NCBI GenBank assembly: GCA_003169845.1
Contig: PNAG01000011.1
Location: forward strand, 93,044-157,043
Source: Candidatus Dormiibacterota bacterium
GTDB lineage: Bacteria > Chloroflexota > Dormibacteria > Dormibacterales > Dormibacteraceae
Length of the DNA: 64,000 bases
Direction: 5' to 3'
Positions within the stretch are counted from its first letter, which is position 1. Every line of letters begins with the position of its first letter. Of the stretch, positions 46,603 to 56,105 are shown in pieces. The notes under the pieces were generated by a model. It did no database searches and was not told the DNA's origin. It was given only the letters and a program-made list of their open reading frames with translations. The translations under genes and the position numbers were made by a program.

Positions 46603-46619
46603 TGACGCAACCAGCGTCA
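46603..46619. repeat. Perfect inverted repeat before the DUF4012 gene
   Basis: TGACGC, a five-base spacer and GCGTCA form a perfect 6-bp stem in the 176-base gap between the array and the DUF4012 gene. No T-run follows. It could be an operator or a weak hairpin; the gap also holds the GTAAACTG element at 46569. Confidence 0.35.
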
Positions 46620-46692
46620 ACCCGTCGATTCACTATTCAATGAAGATCACCATCTCACCAGGGACAATGCAACGAATGCTCCGGCGGTCGCC

Positions 46693-48690
46693 ATGGCCGC
46701 GAGGCACGTGAGCTCCAAAGCCAACGTCGCCAGAATTCGGCCGGCGCGTCTGGCCCGCAGGCGCCGCCGCCGCCTCGCCCTTCCGGCGCTCGCGATCATC
46801 CTCGCGCTGCTCGCCGGCGGCGGCATGGCAACTGCCATTGCCTACACGTCCGTGAAGACACAGGCCACCGAGCTGCAGGCGCGGCTGACGACTCATCTTG
46901 TCTCCGGTCAGGCCGAGCTGGAGGCGGCCAAGACGAGCCTGCAGACAGCCAACTCGACCCACGACGAGAAGCTCATCTCAACCGCGAGCGTTCACTTCAG
47001 GACCGCGAAGCTGCAATTCACCGTCGCCAAGCAGATGGCGGACAGCAGTCAGCTTCTGAAGCAGGTTGAGCTCATGCCGGCGGTTGGAGAACAGGCAACA
47101 TCGCGGCAGGCGGCGGTAGACAGCATATCGGACATGGGCGTCGCGATCTCGGACGCCGGCCTGGAGCTGGCCCAGCTCGACGGGCAGCTGATCCAACCCG
47201 CGAGTGCGGGTGGCCAGCAAGGGCGAACTCTGCTGACCGTGCTCAGCCAGACCAGCAGCAGCTTGGTGATAGTCCGCAAAGAGCTCGACACAGCACAGAA
47301 GGCCGCCGCCAAGGTCGACCTTGGAGTTCTGCCGGCCGCGCAGGCAGCGGCATTCATGAGGGCGAAGGGGACGATAACCTCAGCGATCGCCGCGGTCGAC
47401 GAGTTCACGCGCCTCGTGCCGATCCTCACCGAATTACTGGGAGGGAATGGCGCTCGAACCTACCTGATCGAGCAGGTCAACCCGTCGGAGCTCCGGCCCG
47501 GGGGCGGATTCATCGGCACGTACAGCGTGCTGCAGACCAACCAGGGCGCGCTGAAGTTGATTACAAGCGGGACCGCCGTCACCCTGGTTCCGGGTTTTCT
47601 CACCAATACACGTCCAGCTCCAGGCCAGCCTGGATATGTCGCACCTCCCGGTCCAATCCACGAGTTCATACCAGGCACCAGTTGGAGCTTCATAGATTCC
47701 AACTTCTTCCCAGATTTCCCGTCGAACGCTCTTGCTGGAGAGCTTTTTGCCCAACCCTATGTGGGCCATATCGACGGAGTTATCTCAATCGATTACTACG
47801 CCGTGGCCAGGATGCTCGACCTCACCGGACCGTTATCTGTGCCTGGTTACGGGATTACGGTGACTAGCGCCAACTTTGTCCCGCTGATTGTTCAGTACGA
47901 CCTCGACACGAGTCCTATCCGCAAGGCAATTCTGAGCGCCACTGCCGGGCCGCTCATGAGCCGACTGGCATCGCTACCTCAATCGCAGTGGCTAGCACTC
48001 ATCGGAGCGCTGAACGACCTCTCGTCAGCGCGTCACCTGCAAACCTATTTCAACAATGACAGCGTTGAGAAGGAGGTCACGCAGTTCGGTTGGTCGGGCA
48101 CACTCAACCCGACCAGCGCCCATGACTACATGATGGAGGTCGAAAGCAACCTCGGCGGCACGAAGGCGAACTACTTCGTGGTGCGTCATTTCACGGTAGA
48201 ACTGACGCGCGCCGGGACGGTCTTGCACCACAAGGTGACCATCGATCTTACCGACAACATGCCCTTCGCCTACCGTCCCCAGGAGTACTACAGTGCTTAT
48301 CTCAGGCTCTACGTCACCGACACGGCGTCCTCCACGAGCGACAATCTCAGGGGTGCGAAATACCCTAACCCCGCGCCGCCCGCCGGCACCAAGATGATTG
48401 ACGGCTGGGTTCCACTGTTTCACGGGTACGGCCACTCTGCTGAGGCCGTATTTACCTACGACACGCCGTGGGTTGCAGTTGGTAGAGGCGAGGGACAGAT
48501 CTACTGGCAGAAGCAACCGGGCACCGTCAGCGACGCGCTGACCGTGAAGTGGAACGACGGGAGCGGCCACAACTACGTGATAAGCGGCGATCTGTCCCAG
48601 GACAGGGTCATATCGTTCTCGGCGACTGGGGTCGGTCTTACGAGCGGCCAACCCGCTCGAGCCCAGCTACCGAGCCTGAGCCTGGGCTGA
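46693..48690 (+). CDS. DUF4012-family membrane-anchored protein
   Basis: 665 residues from ATG 46693; no clear ribosome site. A very basic N-terminus (RRRRRR at 22-27) precedes one membrane helix (about 29-51). A helical, coiled-coil-like region follows (about 52-250), then the DUF4012 domain (about 250-610) with YLIEQVNPSELRPGGGFIG, SNFFPDFPSNAL and GHIDGVISIDYYAVARMLDL, all characteristic of the family. The positive-inside rule puts most of the protein outside the cell. DUF4012 proteins are recurrent neighbours of exopolysaccharide genes but have no proven function. Here it is first in the polysaccharide locus and follows the surface array, a place that suits a role in polymer export or attachment. 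Confidence 0.85.
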   Translation: MAARHVSSKANVARIRPARLARRRRRRLALPALAIILALLAGGGMATAIAYTSVKTQATELQARLTTHLVSGQAELEAAKTSLQTANSTHDEKLISTASVHFRTAKLQFTVAKQMADSSQLLKQVELMPAVGEQATSRQAAVDSISDMGVAISDAGLELAQLDGQLIQPASAGGQQGRTLLTVLSQTSSSLVIVRKELDTAQKAAAKVDLGVLPAAQAAAFMRAKGTITSAIAAVDEFTRLVPILTELLGGNGARTYLIEQVNPSELRPGGGFIGTYSVLQTNQGALKLITSGTAVTLVPGFLTNTRPAPGQPGYVAPPGPIHEFIPGTSWSFIDSNFFPDFPSNALAGELFAQPYVGHIDGVISIDYYAVARMLDLTGPLSVPGYGITVTSANFVPLIVQYDLDTSPIRKAILSATAGPLMSRLASLPQSQWLALIGALNDLSSARHLQTYFNNDSVEKEVTQFGWSGTLNPTSAHDYMMEVESNLGGTKANYFVVRHFTVELTRAGTVLHHKVTIDLTDNMPFAYRPQEYYSAYLRLYVTDTASSTSDNLRGAKYPNPAPPAGTKMIDGWVPLFHGYGHSAEAVFTYDTPWVAVGRGEGQIYWQKQPGTVSDALTVKWNDGSGHNYVISGDLSQDRVISFSATGVGLTSGQPARAQLPSLSLG

Positions 48691-48719
48691 GCAGTGCGTG
48701 CACTGAGGTCTGTCATGTC

Positions 48720-49367
48720 ATGACATTGGGTCGAGTGGTGATTGTTGGTGCGGGGGGGCTCGGACGCGAAGTGCTTGACATACTGGAGGCCATCAATGAA
48801 CGTGCGCCCACGTACGAGGTGCTCGGCTTCTTGGATGACAAGGGGGGCGACCGCGAACTACTGGCTCGGCGTGGGATGACCGTGCTCGGCCGGGTTGACC
48901 AGCTTGGTTTGTTGGATGCTGAGTACATCATTGCGATCGGCGCAGCTGCACCGCGGCGCCGCATTGATGCGTTCGCAATTGAGCACGGGCGACACGCCGC
49001 GAGCGCGATTCATCCCGCGGCCACCCTCGGCTCGCATACGGTTATCGGTCCCGGGGCAATTGTCGCGGCCGGCGCCCGACTGACGACGAACATCAAACTC
49101 GGCCGACACGTACAGATTCATACGAATGCGACCGTGGGGCACGATGCCAACTTGCAGGATTACGTGACCGTGCTGCCGGGCGCCAACGTTGGCGGCAGTG
49201 TCACGCTAGAACAAGATGTGACGATAGGTTCGGGCGCTGTGCTCATACAGGGGGTGACTGTGGGCAGGCTGACCACCGTCGGCGCCGGCGCAGTGGTGGT
49301 TCGCGATCTGCCAGAAGGGGTTACGGCCGTCGGCGTTCCGGCAAGAGCTCTTGGAGCTCAGTCTTGA
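48720..49367 (+). CDS. NeuD/PglD-type sugar O/N-acetyltransferase
   Basis: 215 residues from ATG 48720, with GAGG (48706) upstream; the ATG at 48715 stops at once. An N-terminal Rossmann-like part (VVIVGAGGLGREVLDIL; VLGFLDDK) binds the nucleotide sugar. From about residue 90 comes a left-handed beta-helix of hexapeptide repeats (IHPAATLGSHTVIGPGAIV). The GHD motif (TVGHDANLQDY) holds the His that is catalytic in PglD and NeuD. It would use acetyl-CoA to acetylate an amino-sugar nucleotide. Together with the PglE-like aminotransferase and PglF-like dehydratase on the minus strand it completes a bacillosamine-type pathway, although sialic-acid acetylation is the other known use of the family. 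Its stop directly abuts the convergent GT4 gene. Confidence 0.85.
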   Translation: MTLGRVVIVGAGGLGREVLDILEAINERAPTYEVLGFLDDKGGDRELLARRGMTVLGRVDQLGLLDAEYIIAIGAAAPRRRIDAFAIEHGRHAASAIHPAATLGSHTVIGPGAIVAAGARLTTNIKLGRHVQIHTNATVGHDANLQDYVTVLPGANVGGSVTLEQDVTIGSGAVLIQGVTVGRLTTVGAGAVVVRDLPEGVTAVGVPARALGAQS

Positions 49368-50525
49368 TCAGGGCTCGATCACAGATCTAGTCGCGAGCAA
49401 TCTCCGGTAAAGAGCCTCGTAGCCGTCAACCACCTTCTCCCACTCGTACTTCGCTTTGATTTCGTGTTTGCCGGCTGTTCCGAGCTGCGCTCGCAGGTCG
49501 GGGCTCGCAAGGAGATCAGTGGTTCGCGCGATCATCTCCTCTACCGTCCTCACCACAAAACCGCCTTTAAGGTCTCGGATTGCGCCTACGTCAAAGGCAA
49601 CCCATGGCGTTCCCGCTCCCATCGCTTCCACAGCTACGAGGGGAGAAGCCTCCCAGGTTGAGGGAATCAAAATTACGTCCGCCTCCTTCAACGCCGAAAT
49701 AACGTCTGGTCTCGGAATCCCGTGTCGAAGATCGACTCCGCTGTGAGTCCTTTGCCTTAGCCGGCATGCGTACCAACAGCCGCCTTTGACACCGATCACC
49801 CCGAGGCGATACTTGGCCGCCGGATAGTTGTTGCCAATGAGGGAGGCGACCGCGGTGGGAAAGCGGTCCCTGACTCCGCGTACTACGGGCCAAAGTCGAA
49901 AGTGCCCTTTGTTGGGGTTGTGGTTCGAGATTGTCAGCAGCCAAGGAGATCCAACCTTGTTCCAGCGAGATCGGGTTCCTGTAGTGGGGCCTTCGAATTG
50001 CGACGGGTCGACCCCATTGGGAATTAGCTCCAACTCGCATAGTTGATGGGCAGAAGCAAACTTCGCCTCATCGAGGTCCGGCGATGGGGTGATGAGAGCG
50101 TCGATTGCTTCGCCGTAGCTTTCCAACGCCTTGTAATAGGCGCGGTAGCGTGGATCTTTCGGCGTCAGCCGGCCCTGACCAATGAGCACCTTGCGCCCGG
50201 GAATGTCTGGCAGGCGAGATAGCAACAGGTCGGTATTCCAGGTCTGGAGACAGTGCATCGCGATTACGTCCCACTGGCGACTTGAAACCTCCCGCAGGAA
50301 AGGTTCGGGGTTCCCGCGGATGCCGAGGGCCTCGTTTCCGGACAGGTCAAATCGGTTTATATGCACCCCGTCGACAACTTCGGCGCTTTGCGCCCCGGCG
50401 ATCTGCCCGGTGAACACGTGGACCTCGTGGCCGCGGGCGGCGAGCCGCGTCGAGGTCTGATAGGCGATCTCTGCGATGCCTGATACGTCAGGCGGATAGG
50501 AGTGTGCGATGTGAAGTATCAGCAA
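49368..50525 (-). CDS. GT4-family glycosyltransferase
   Basis: 385 residues. The N-terminal half has the acceptor-binding opening (HIAHSYPPDVSGIAEIAYQ, with the Gly-rich loop) and GHEVHVFTG; the C-terminal half has LIPNGVDPSQF and the E-x7-E signature region (STWEASPLVAVEAMGAGTP). This is the GT-B fold of retaining GT4 enzymes that move sugars from nucleotide donors to a lipid-linked acceptor at the cytoplasmic membrane face. It lies six bases after the polymerase gene on the same strand, so the two are probably co-transcribed. The donor and linkage cannot be read from sequence. Confidence 0.88.
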   Translation of the reverse strand: MLILHIAHSYPPDVSGIAEIAYQTSTRLAARGHEVHVFTGQIAGAQSAEVVDGVHINRFDLSGNEALGIRGNPEPFLREVSSRQWDVIAMHCLQTWNTDLLLSRLPDIPGRKVLIGQGRLTPKDPRYRAYYKALESYGEAIDALITPSPDLDEAKFASAHQLCELELIPNGVDPSQFEGPTTGTRSRWNKVGSPWLLTISNHNPNKGHFRLWPVVRGVRDRFPTAVASLIGNNYPAAKYRLGVIGVKGGCWYACRLRQRTHSGVDLRHGIPRPDVISALKEADVILIPSTWEASPLVAVEAMGAGTPWVAFDVGAIRDLKGGFVVRTVEEMIARTTDLLASPDLRAQLGTAGKHEIKAKYEWEKVVDGYEALYRRLLATRSVIEP

Positions 50526-50531
50526 ATGCGT

Positions 50532-52064
50532 CTATCCGAATGGGTTGGCGCGTGCTGGGCCTTTTGCCCGGCTTGGTGCTTGAGCGGTGTTAGTCAGACC
50601 GGGCCCGGTTTTGGGGTTGCGATACAGACGCTGAGTCAAATAGAGAGCAGCCATTGGCCACATGAAGTACAGAGCCATCTGCGACACCACAGCCAGCGAG
50701 CCAACAATGAGGAAGGCGATCCAGACGCCCACATATTGAAAGACGAACGCATCTCTTGCCGAGGCTGACCGGACGAACGCACCGTCCAACGCCGCGATTG
50801 CGTACCCGATGATGAGGAAACCAATGATCACGCCCGGCACATTGAAGTTCCAATACAGCTCTGAGCTAAATGGCAGGATCTGGTCGTAATAGACCGGATT
50901 GCCGTAAATATCCTTGTTGTAGATCGTCGGCCCGCTGTTAGATCGAAAGGGCTTGCCGAGAATGGGCACGGGGTACAAAAGCGACGGCAGGATCGTTCCC
51001 CCCAGGTACAGGCGGTGGTGCGTCGAGGCCATGTCAATTGTGAATCCCGCGAATTGCGCCCCGTTCGCATAGATTTGAACCTGGCGGTTCGCAGCGACCG
51101 CTGACACGCCAATAGCGCTCCTAACACCAAACGCTTTGGAGTACACGGTCGAACGCAAAGAGCCAGCCATCAGGACCAAAAGCAGTCCAACGGCCGCGAT
51201 GGCGACGAGCGCTCGGTAAGGAATACGTTTGATACGCACGGAAAATGCGCTCAGCATTCCGATGACAGCGACGAACGCCGGGCCGCGCTCGTAACGGAAC
51301 ACCGAAGAGGCGACGACGACTGCTGCCGAGAGGACTAGCACCGACATCCACCACCGCCTGGTGCGGCCAGGCAGCGCTGTATCGATAACAGTGCACCAGA
51401 TCAGAATCACTGCAAAGCCGAGCAGCGGTAGCAGCACGGTAGCCGCAGCATCGCGAAGAGAGGCGCTCCCTGGGGACAAGGCGCCGAGGCTGCTTGGATC
51501 GAATCGCACATAGTTGACCAGGCCCTGCCAGCTTCCAAAGCGCAGTCCGACGCCTATGAGGCCGGCAGCTGCGAGCGCACCAATAATCCAGGCGGGAGGC
51601 GCCCACAGCTTCGAGACGCGCGACGACACCTCTGGCGAATGTAGACGGTGATGTGTGACAAGACCGAGGAGCAAACCGACGTATGCGGCTACCTCGAGCA
51701 GAAGGCCCTCATTGATCGATCGATCGCTCGGCATGTAAGGCAACACCGACTGCGCCGGTCCGAAGAGGAGGATGAGTACTGGAATCACCAGCAACTGCAG
51801 AAGGAAGGCGAAGATCGCCCAGTTCCGCGGAGAGAGGGGAAACCGCAGGGATGGGCGAGCCGAGGGGACGAATACCTGGGACACGATCAGGGTCGAAAGG
51901 GCGACCGCGAACATTGGAACCCGCTGCGCCTGCCCGCTAAAGACTTCGGCGACCAGGAATACAAACAACAGGGTTGATGTCAGGCCCACAATTACCGCGC
52001 GTGGCAAGGTGCCATCGGAATCGGGTGATGGCGGAAATCTGCGCAGCGCGTGTGTCGAGGTCAT
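50532..52064 (-). CDS. Wzy-like O-antigen/exopolysaccharide polymerase
   Basis: 510 residues with about 12 hydrophobic segments and a long extracytoplasmic stretch near residues 330-420 (YANGAQFAGFTIDMAS, NKDIYGNPVYYDQ, PFSSELYWNF). A conserved-looking SSVFRYERGPAF precedes it. The hydrophobicity pattern, large periplasmic-side loop and neighbours (flippase, glycosyltransferases, phosphoglycosyl transferase) fit a Wzy-type polymerase joining repeat units on the outer face of the membrane. Wzy proteins share little sequence, so the call rests on topology and context. It could also be a related multi-spanning transferase. Confidence 0.7.
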   Translation of the reverse strand: MTSTHALRRFPPSPDSDGTLPRAVIVGLTSTLLFVFLVAEVFSGQAQRVPMFAVALSTLIVSQVFVPSARPSLRFPLSPRNWAIFAFLLQLLVIPVLILLFGPAQSVLPYMPSDRSINEGLLLEVAAYVGLLLGLVTHHRLHSPEVSSRVSKLWAPPAWIIGALAAAGLIGVGLRFGSWQGLVNYVRFDPSSLGALSPGSASLRDAAATVLLPLLGFAVILIWCTVIDTALPGRTRRWWMSVLVLSAAVVVASSVFRYERGPAFVAVIGMLSAFSVRIKRIPYRALVAIAAVGLLLVLMAGSLRSTVYSKAFGVRSAIGVSAVAANRQVQIYANGAQFAGFTIDMASTHHRLYLGGTILPSLLYPVPILGKPFRSNSGPTIYNKDIYGNPVYYDQILPFSSELYWNFNVPGVIIGFLIIGYAIAALDGAFVRSASARDAFVFQYVGVWIAFLIVGSLAVVSQMALYFMWPMAALYLTQRLYRNPKTGPGLTNTAQAPSRAKGPARANPFG

Positions 52065-52331
52065 TTTGCAGGCGCGATCATGCTAGGGCACGGGGCATCA
52101 CGTCGAGGGCGAGGTAACGGACAATAAACGGCCAATTTGCGCGAAGCGCCCCCACGACGCTCGCCTTGGTCGATCCGCTCGGTCGGGTCTGCGGAAGGTA
52201 TTGTTTTCCGCTGTGGATCGCCGTGGCGTGCGGAGACGTGCGGAGATGTGCTCAGTCCGTCCGTATCTTTGGGCCTCCCGAGTGGATCGCAAACCGCTGG
52301 CAGCTCGCTTCCAGGCCCGGCAGCTGACACA

Positions 52332-53696
52332 GTGATCGATCTGCAATCGGAACGGGCAGCCGGTCTGGCTGGGTTTTGGAAGACCTACGCAAACCGGATC
52401 ATCACGGTGGCCAGCGTAGCGATCCTCGTCGGCTTGCAAGCGTCCTTGGTGATCCGGGAACCCATATTCAGCCCGGTCGATGAGGTTCAGCACACGGACT
52501 ACATTCGCGCAATTGCGGAAGAGGGCCATCCACCGCTCTATGGTCAGGCCCTCATCGATCGACGCTTGCTTGATCTCTTCGTACACGTGTACCCAGGGCA
52601 TGCGACCGATGCACAGCTGACCCCGGATCGCGTTGGATTCTTCAACCTCGAGAGCTACGAATCTGCGCAGTTCCCGCTTTATTACGTGGCGATGGCGCCC
52701 GTCTACCGCCTCCTCGATTTTGACCTGAGGCTCGCGGTGATGGTCCTTCGGTATATCAATGTGCTGTTATCCGCCGTTCTGTTTCTCGTCGCGGCTCAGG
52801 TGGCAGCAACGGTCGCTCCAACTCGGCGTGCGCTGGCTACCCTGGCAACGCTTTCTGTGATGCTGCCGCCGGGCATCGCTCTCAGGAGCAGTCAGGTCAC
52901 CAATCAGGTGCTCACGGCACTTCTCGTGGCTGTGCTCCTGTACCTCCTGTTCAGGACCGAGAAAAAGACAAACACCCGGTCATCGCTTTTGGAAGGTGCA
53001 GTATTCGGGCTTGCCCTGATGGCGAAACTCACGGCGGTCGCGATGGGGCCGGCGGTGGCTCTCGCCTGGGCGACGAGGCCAGGTGGCATTCGGGCGCGGA
53101 TGCTGCCAGGCTTCGCCAGCTTCTTGGTGGTGTGCCTCCCATGGCTCGTATGGAGCGGCATCGTCTACCACTTCCCGCTTCCGTGGGCGACTCGTCACTA
53201 CGAGAGGCTGTTCGACGTGCCGTTCACGATTCCGAGGTCGTTCTCGGGAATCGTGCAGCTCGCGTCAAACCTCGCTCGGTTCTTCTGGACACCATGGGAA
53301 TGGCGGACCGTTGGCGGACCAGGGAAGGTCCTGGCCATAACCATCGTTGTCGCTGGGACGATTCTGCTGCTGGCCGCCGCCGTAAACGGTGCGGTCCGAG
53401 CCCTTGCCGCCCGTACGGACCAGGAGTGGAGACCGATGGCGATCGCAGTCACGTCTCTCGTGGCGGGCGTCGTGGGTTGGCTCGCGTTGATCATTGCCCT
53501 CGATCGCGTTTACGAGACGGATACGCGAGAGCTGTACTTGTTCGTTGCTCCGCTAGCGGTCATCCTGACCGGTCTCCTTGTCCGGTTACCGCGCCGGCTC
53601 GCCCAAGTTGGCATCGTTGCGTGGCTGGGCCTCCTGCTCATTTCCAACTACGCGTTCTTCGCCGTTGGAGTCTGTATCTATCGGCCCTGCGTCTAA
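52332..53696 (+). CDS. GT-C-type integral membrane glycosyltransferase (GT39/DUF2142-like)
   Basis: 454 residues from GTG 52332. The open frame runs up to 52137, but the upstream part is Arg/Ser/Pro-rich and unlike a membrane protein N-terminus, while GTG 52332 places one short cytoplasmic segment before the first helix (about 22-42). The first outer loop carries the acidic pair PVDEVQHTDY (Asp50-Glu51), as in GT-C enzymes using polyprenyl-phosphate sugars. About ten further helices follow. It would transfer a sugar on the outer membrane face, for example to decorate the polymer or a protein. It is oriented against the neighbouring polymerase and flippase and overlaps the flippase stop by four bases. 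Confidence 0.72.
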   Translation: MIDLQSERAAGLAGFWKTYANRIITVASVAILVGLQASLVIREPIFSPVDEVQHTDYIRAIAEEGHPPLYGQALIDRRLLDLFVHVYPGHATDAQLTPDRVGFFNLESYESAQFPLYYVAMAPVYRLLDFDLRLAVMVLRYINVLLSAVLFLVAAQVAATVAPTRRALATLATLSVMLPPGIALRSSQVTNQVLTALLVAVLLYLLFRTEKKTNTRSSLLEGAVFGLALMAKLTAVAMGPAVALAWATRPGGIRARMLPGFASFLVVCLPWLVWSGIVYHFPLPWATRHYERLFDVPFTIPRSFSGIVQLASNLARFFWTPWEWRTVGGPGKVLAITIVVAGTILLLAAAVNGAVRALAARTDQEWRPMAIAVTSLVAGVVGWLALIIALDRVYETDTRELYLFVAPLAVILTGLLVRLPRRLAQVGIVAWLGLLLISNYAFFAVGVCIYRPCV

Positions 53697-55030
53697 ACGT
53701 TCAGCTGCGCATTGCGCAGGGGACGTGTGGCCCTGGCGATCGGAGCCAGCAGGACCAAGCAAGTCACGGTCATCGCGGATGCGAGAGCCACGGCCAGTCC
53801 ACTGGCCCCAAACCGGGGTATCAGAACAAAGCTCAGCACCCCAAGCGTGACCGCCAGAGCGACATCGCTGAGGAGCCACTGACGAATCAGGTTCAAGCTG
53901 AGCGCTGTTTGGCTCAGAAGGTTGTTGGCGGCGCTGGGAACTGCAGCGACGGCAAGCCAGAAAAGGGTCGGCCATGCTGATTCATAAGTGCTGCCCGCGA
54001 GCATCATGACGAATTTCGAGAGGACCATGATCACCACCGACGGGATCAACACCGCAGCCAGGTTGGCATTGATGTTGAAGCGGAGGACCTTGGCATAAGC
54101 CTTCCAATCTTTAGTCGCGTGCAGGTTGGACAGCACTGAAAGTGCCACCGGCGAGAGTGCTCCCGAGATAAATACAAGCGCTACGTGCCAACGATATGCG
54201 ACGTTGAAGTAGGCCACCTCGGTGTACCCGTTGGGCAACGTCAGCAGCAACGCCTGGCCGCCCCATAACGCACCCTGGATGAGCGCGGTCGACAGAGCAG
54301 ATGGGATGGCGAGTCTGGCCAGCAGTCGCAATTCGGGCATGCGGGGCACGTAGCGGACCCTGATGGCCTGCCGCCGCATGGATCGGGTGACGAGAAAGAG
54401 GTTTATGCACGTTGCGGCGAGCTCGCCGGCAAGCAAAGCAACGATGCCTCCGTACAGTCCATAGAGAACGACCCCCGCGACCATCAGTAGGTTGACCGCC
54501 AGTCCACGCATGAGCGTTGACCAGAGAACGGCGCTGAAGTCCGCGACTCCATAGAGCACAGCAAGTTGAATGGCTTCCAGTGCGATGACCAGGGGCAAGG
54601 GTGACGCCAGCTGGATGGCTGTGACGGAGCTGCCGGACCTGAGCAAGGTCTCCGCAATAGGGGTGCTCAGGATGAACAATGCGCACGAGGAAGCGATGCC
54701 AGTAATTGCGGTCGCCGTCATCGCCGTGCCAATCAGCCGCCCGGCAAGAGGAGGGTCTTGACTGCGCACATCCGCCAGCCACTTGGTGGTTGCCAGATTC
54801 AGACCAAGCACGGCGGTTGCACCCACTGCAAAAGTCCCGGTCTGAATCAGCGCCAGCTGTCCATAGGTTTGTGACTTGATCAAGCGGGCGATCACCAGGA
54901 CTGCGATGAGGGTCGCCCCTCGCCCTGCGACCGCGCCAAAAAGAACTCGCCCTGAGTCCGCCGCAATGCGGCTTTGAAGTAATGAGTACGGTCGCTTGAG
55001 CAGTCTCACTGCGCGGGAGTCTGTCTCCAA
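53693..55030 (-). CDS. Wzx-like polysaccharide flippase
   Basis: 445 residues with 12-14 predicted helices and little hydrophilic sequence. The opening (FGAVAGRGATLIAVLVIARLI, TYGQLALIQTG) and the later PRFGASGLAVALASAM are typical of the MATE-like Wzx/RfbX flippases of the MOP superfamily. The role would be to flip undecaprenyl-diphosphate-linked repeat units to the outside for the polymerase. It is transcribed leftward with the epimerase, aminotransferase and phosphoglycosyl transferase genes, 38 bases after the epimerase, and overlaps the convergent GT-C gene by four bases. Confidence 0.85.
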   Translation of the reverse strand: METDSRAVRLLKRPYSLLQSRIAADSGRVLFGAVAGRGATLIAVLVIARLIKSQTYGQLALIQTGTFAVGATAVLGLNLATTKWLADVRSQDPPLAGRLIGTAMTATAITGIASSCALFILSTPIAETLLRSGSSVTAIQLASPLPLVIALEAIQLAVLYGVADFSAVLWSTLMRGLAVNLLMVAGVVLYGLYGGIVALLAGELAATCINLFLVTRSMRRQAIRVRYVPRMPELRLLARLAIPSALSTALIQGALWGGQALLLTLPNGYTEVAYFNVAYRWHVALVFISGALSPVALSVLSNLHATKDWKAYAKVLRFNINANLAAVLIPSVVIMVLSKFVMMLAGSTYESAWPTLFWLAVAAVPSAANNLLSQTALSLNLIRQWLLSDVALAVTLGVLSFVLIPRFGASGLAVALASAMTVTCLVLLAPIARATRPLRNAQLNV

Positions 55031-55068
55031 TCTGAGCTCATCGGTTTCGTAGCATGACGGACGGTTCG

Positions 55069-56037
55069 CTAAAGCCGACCAGCTGCCCTATGCCACTTGA
55101 CTGTTTGATCCAGGCCGACCCGGTACCCGGAGCGAAGCGTCACGCCTAGAGAGCGCAGCTTGGCGCTGGTGAACATCGTGGCCGATGACAGCGCTCGGAC
55201 CCGTTGTCTCGTCAAAGGTGCTGGGATTCCAACCAATCGGTGTGCTCCTTCCAGGCCGGCACCGATAGCGTAGGCCGCCCACCTCGGCAGAGTGCGGCGC
55301 GGAGGAGGCACTCCTAACGCCTGGGCGATCGCCGCGACGAAGTCGCCCATCGGTATCGGGTCACCGAGAGTGAAGATTGTTGAGTCCTGGTGCTTGATGC
55401 CTGCCAATTGCACGATCGCGTCAGCAACATCACTGACGTAGACGTAATTTGCAATTGCGCGGTTGCCGATGAAAACGAATCGCCCATTCTGTACCGCCCG
55501 AAGCCACGCCAGGAGGCTGTCCTTCGAAGGATCCGCACCTTCGCCGAAGACAGTCGTGGGCCGAACAACCAGCAGTCGCACACCGGTCTTACGGGCGACT
55601 TCAAGACCAATCTGTTCACCAGCGAGTTTGGTTCGCTCGTATTCATTTCGGGGTCGACAGGGCTCTTCTTCGGAAACGGGTCCTGCACGGTTTGCGCCGA
55701 TGACGCCGACGCTGCTTGCATGGATGATCTGCTCGACGCCCGCCAGGCTCGCGGCCTCGACCAAACCTTTGACGGCGTCGACGTTGACCCGCCGCATCGC
55801 AGCCGCGTCTCGGTGCTCCCCTGCCAAGTTGAAGATCTCAGATATGTGCTCCACGGCGACCCGCTGGACCTCGGGAGATGCCAGATCACCGCTGACGACC
55901 TCAACCCGCCCTTTCCAATCGACGGGGAGGTCGCCCGGCCGGCGCGTGACGATCCTCACTGTCCGTCCGTCCTCCAGCAGACGATCGGTCAGATGGCGGC
56001 CCAGGAATCCGGTCGCGCCGGTTACCAGTGTCGCCAT
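55069..56037 (-). CDS. NAD-dependent sugar epimerase/dehydratase (extended SDR)
   Basis: 322 residues. TGATGFLG (6-13) is the Rossmann nucleotide-binding loop; HASSVGVIG (107-115) and YERTK (Tyr133, Lys137) give the catalytic Ser-Tyr-Lys set. LVVRPTTVFGEG and YVYVSDVADAIVQL are common in nucleotide-sugar epimerases and reductases. It likely changes a C4 configuration or reduces a 4-keto sugar, giving one of the donors used in the locus. The exact substrate is not readable. It sits between the flippase and the aminotransferase genes on the same strand with short gaps. Confidence 0.82.
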   Translation of the reverse strand: MATLVTGATGFLGRHLTDRLLEDGRTVRIVTRRPGDLPVDWKGRVEVVSGDLASPEVQRVAVEHISEIFNLAGEHRDAAAMRRVNVDAVKGLVEAASLAGVEQIIHASSVGVIGANRAGPVSEEEPCRPRNEYERTKLAGEQIGLEVARKTGVRLLVVRPTTVFGEGADPSKDSLLAWLRAVQNGRFVFIGNRAIANYVYVSDVADAIVQLAGIKHQDSTIFTLGDPIPMGDFVAAIAQALGVPPPRRTLPRWAAYAIGAGLEGAHRLVGIPAPLTRQRVRALSSATMFTSAKLRSLGVTLRSGYRVGLDQTVKWHRAAGRL

Positions 56038-56105
56038 GTTGGTCTCGACCCCGAGCGATGCAGAGCTGGCATTGACGCGCGCGCGTCAGCGGCCGGAGGT
56101 GAATC

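Noticed and set aside
52137-52331. N-terminal extension of the GT-C membrane protein from 52137
   Set aside because: The 65 extra residues are Arg/Ser/Pro-rich with no membrane character; GTG 52332 gives a normal N-terminus.
53132-53980. 282-residue plus-strand frame overlapping the GT-C gene and flippase
   Set aside because: Arg/Ser/His-rich, crosses the stops of two well-supported genes, no domain.
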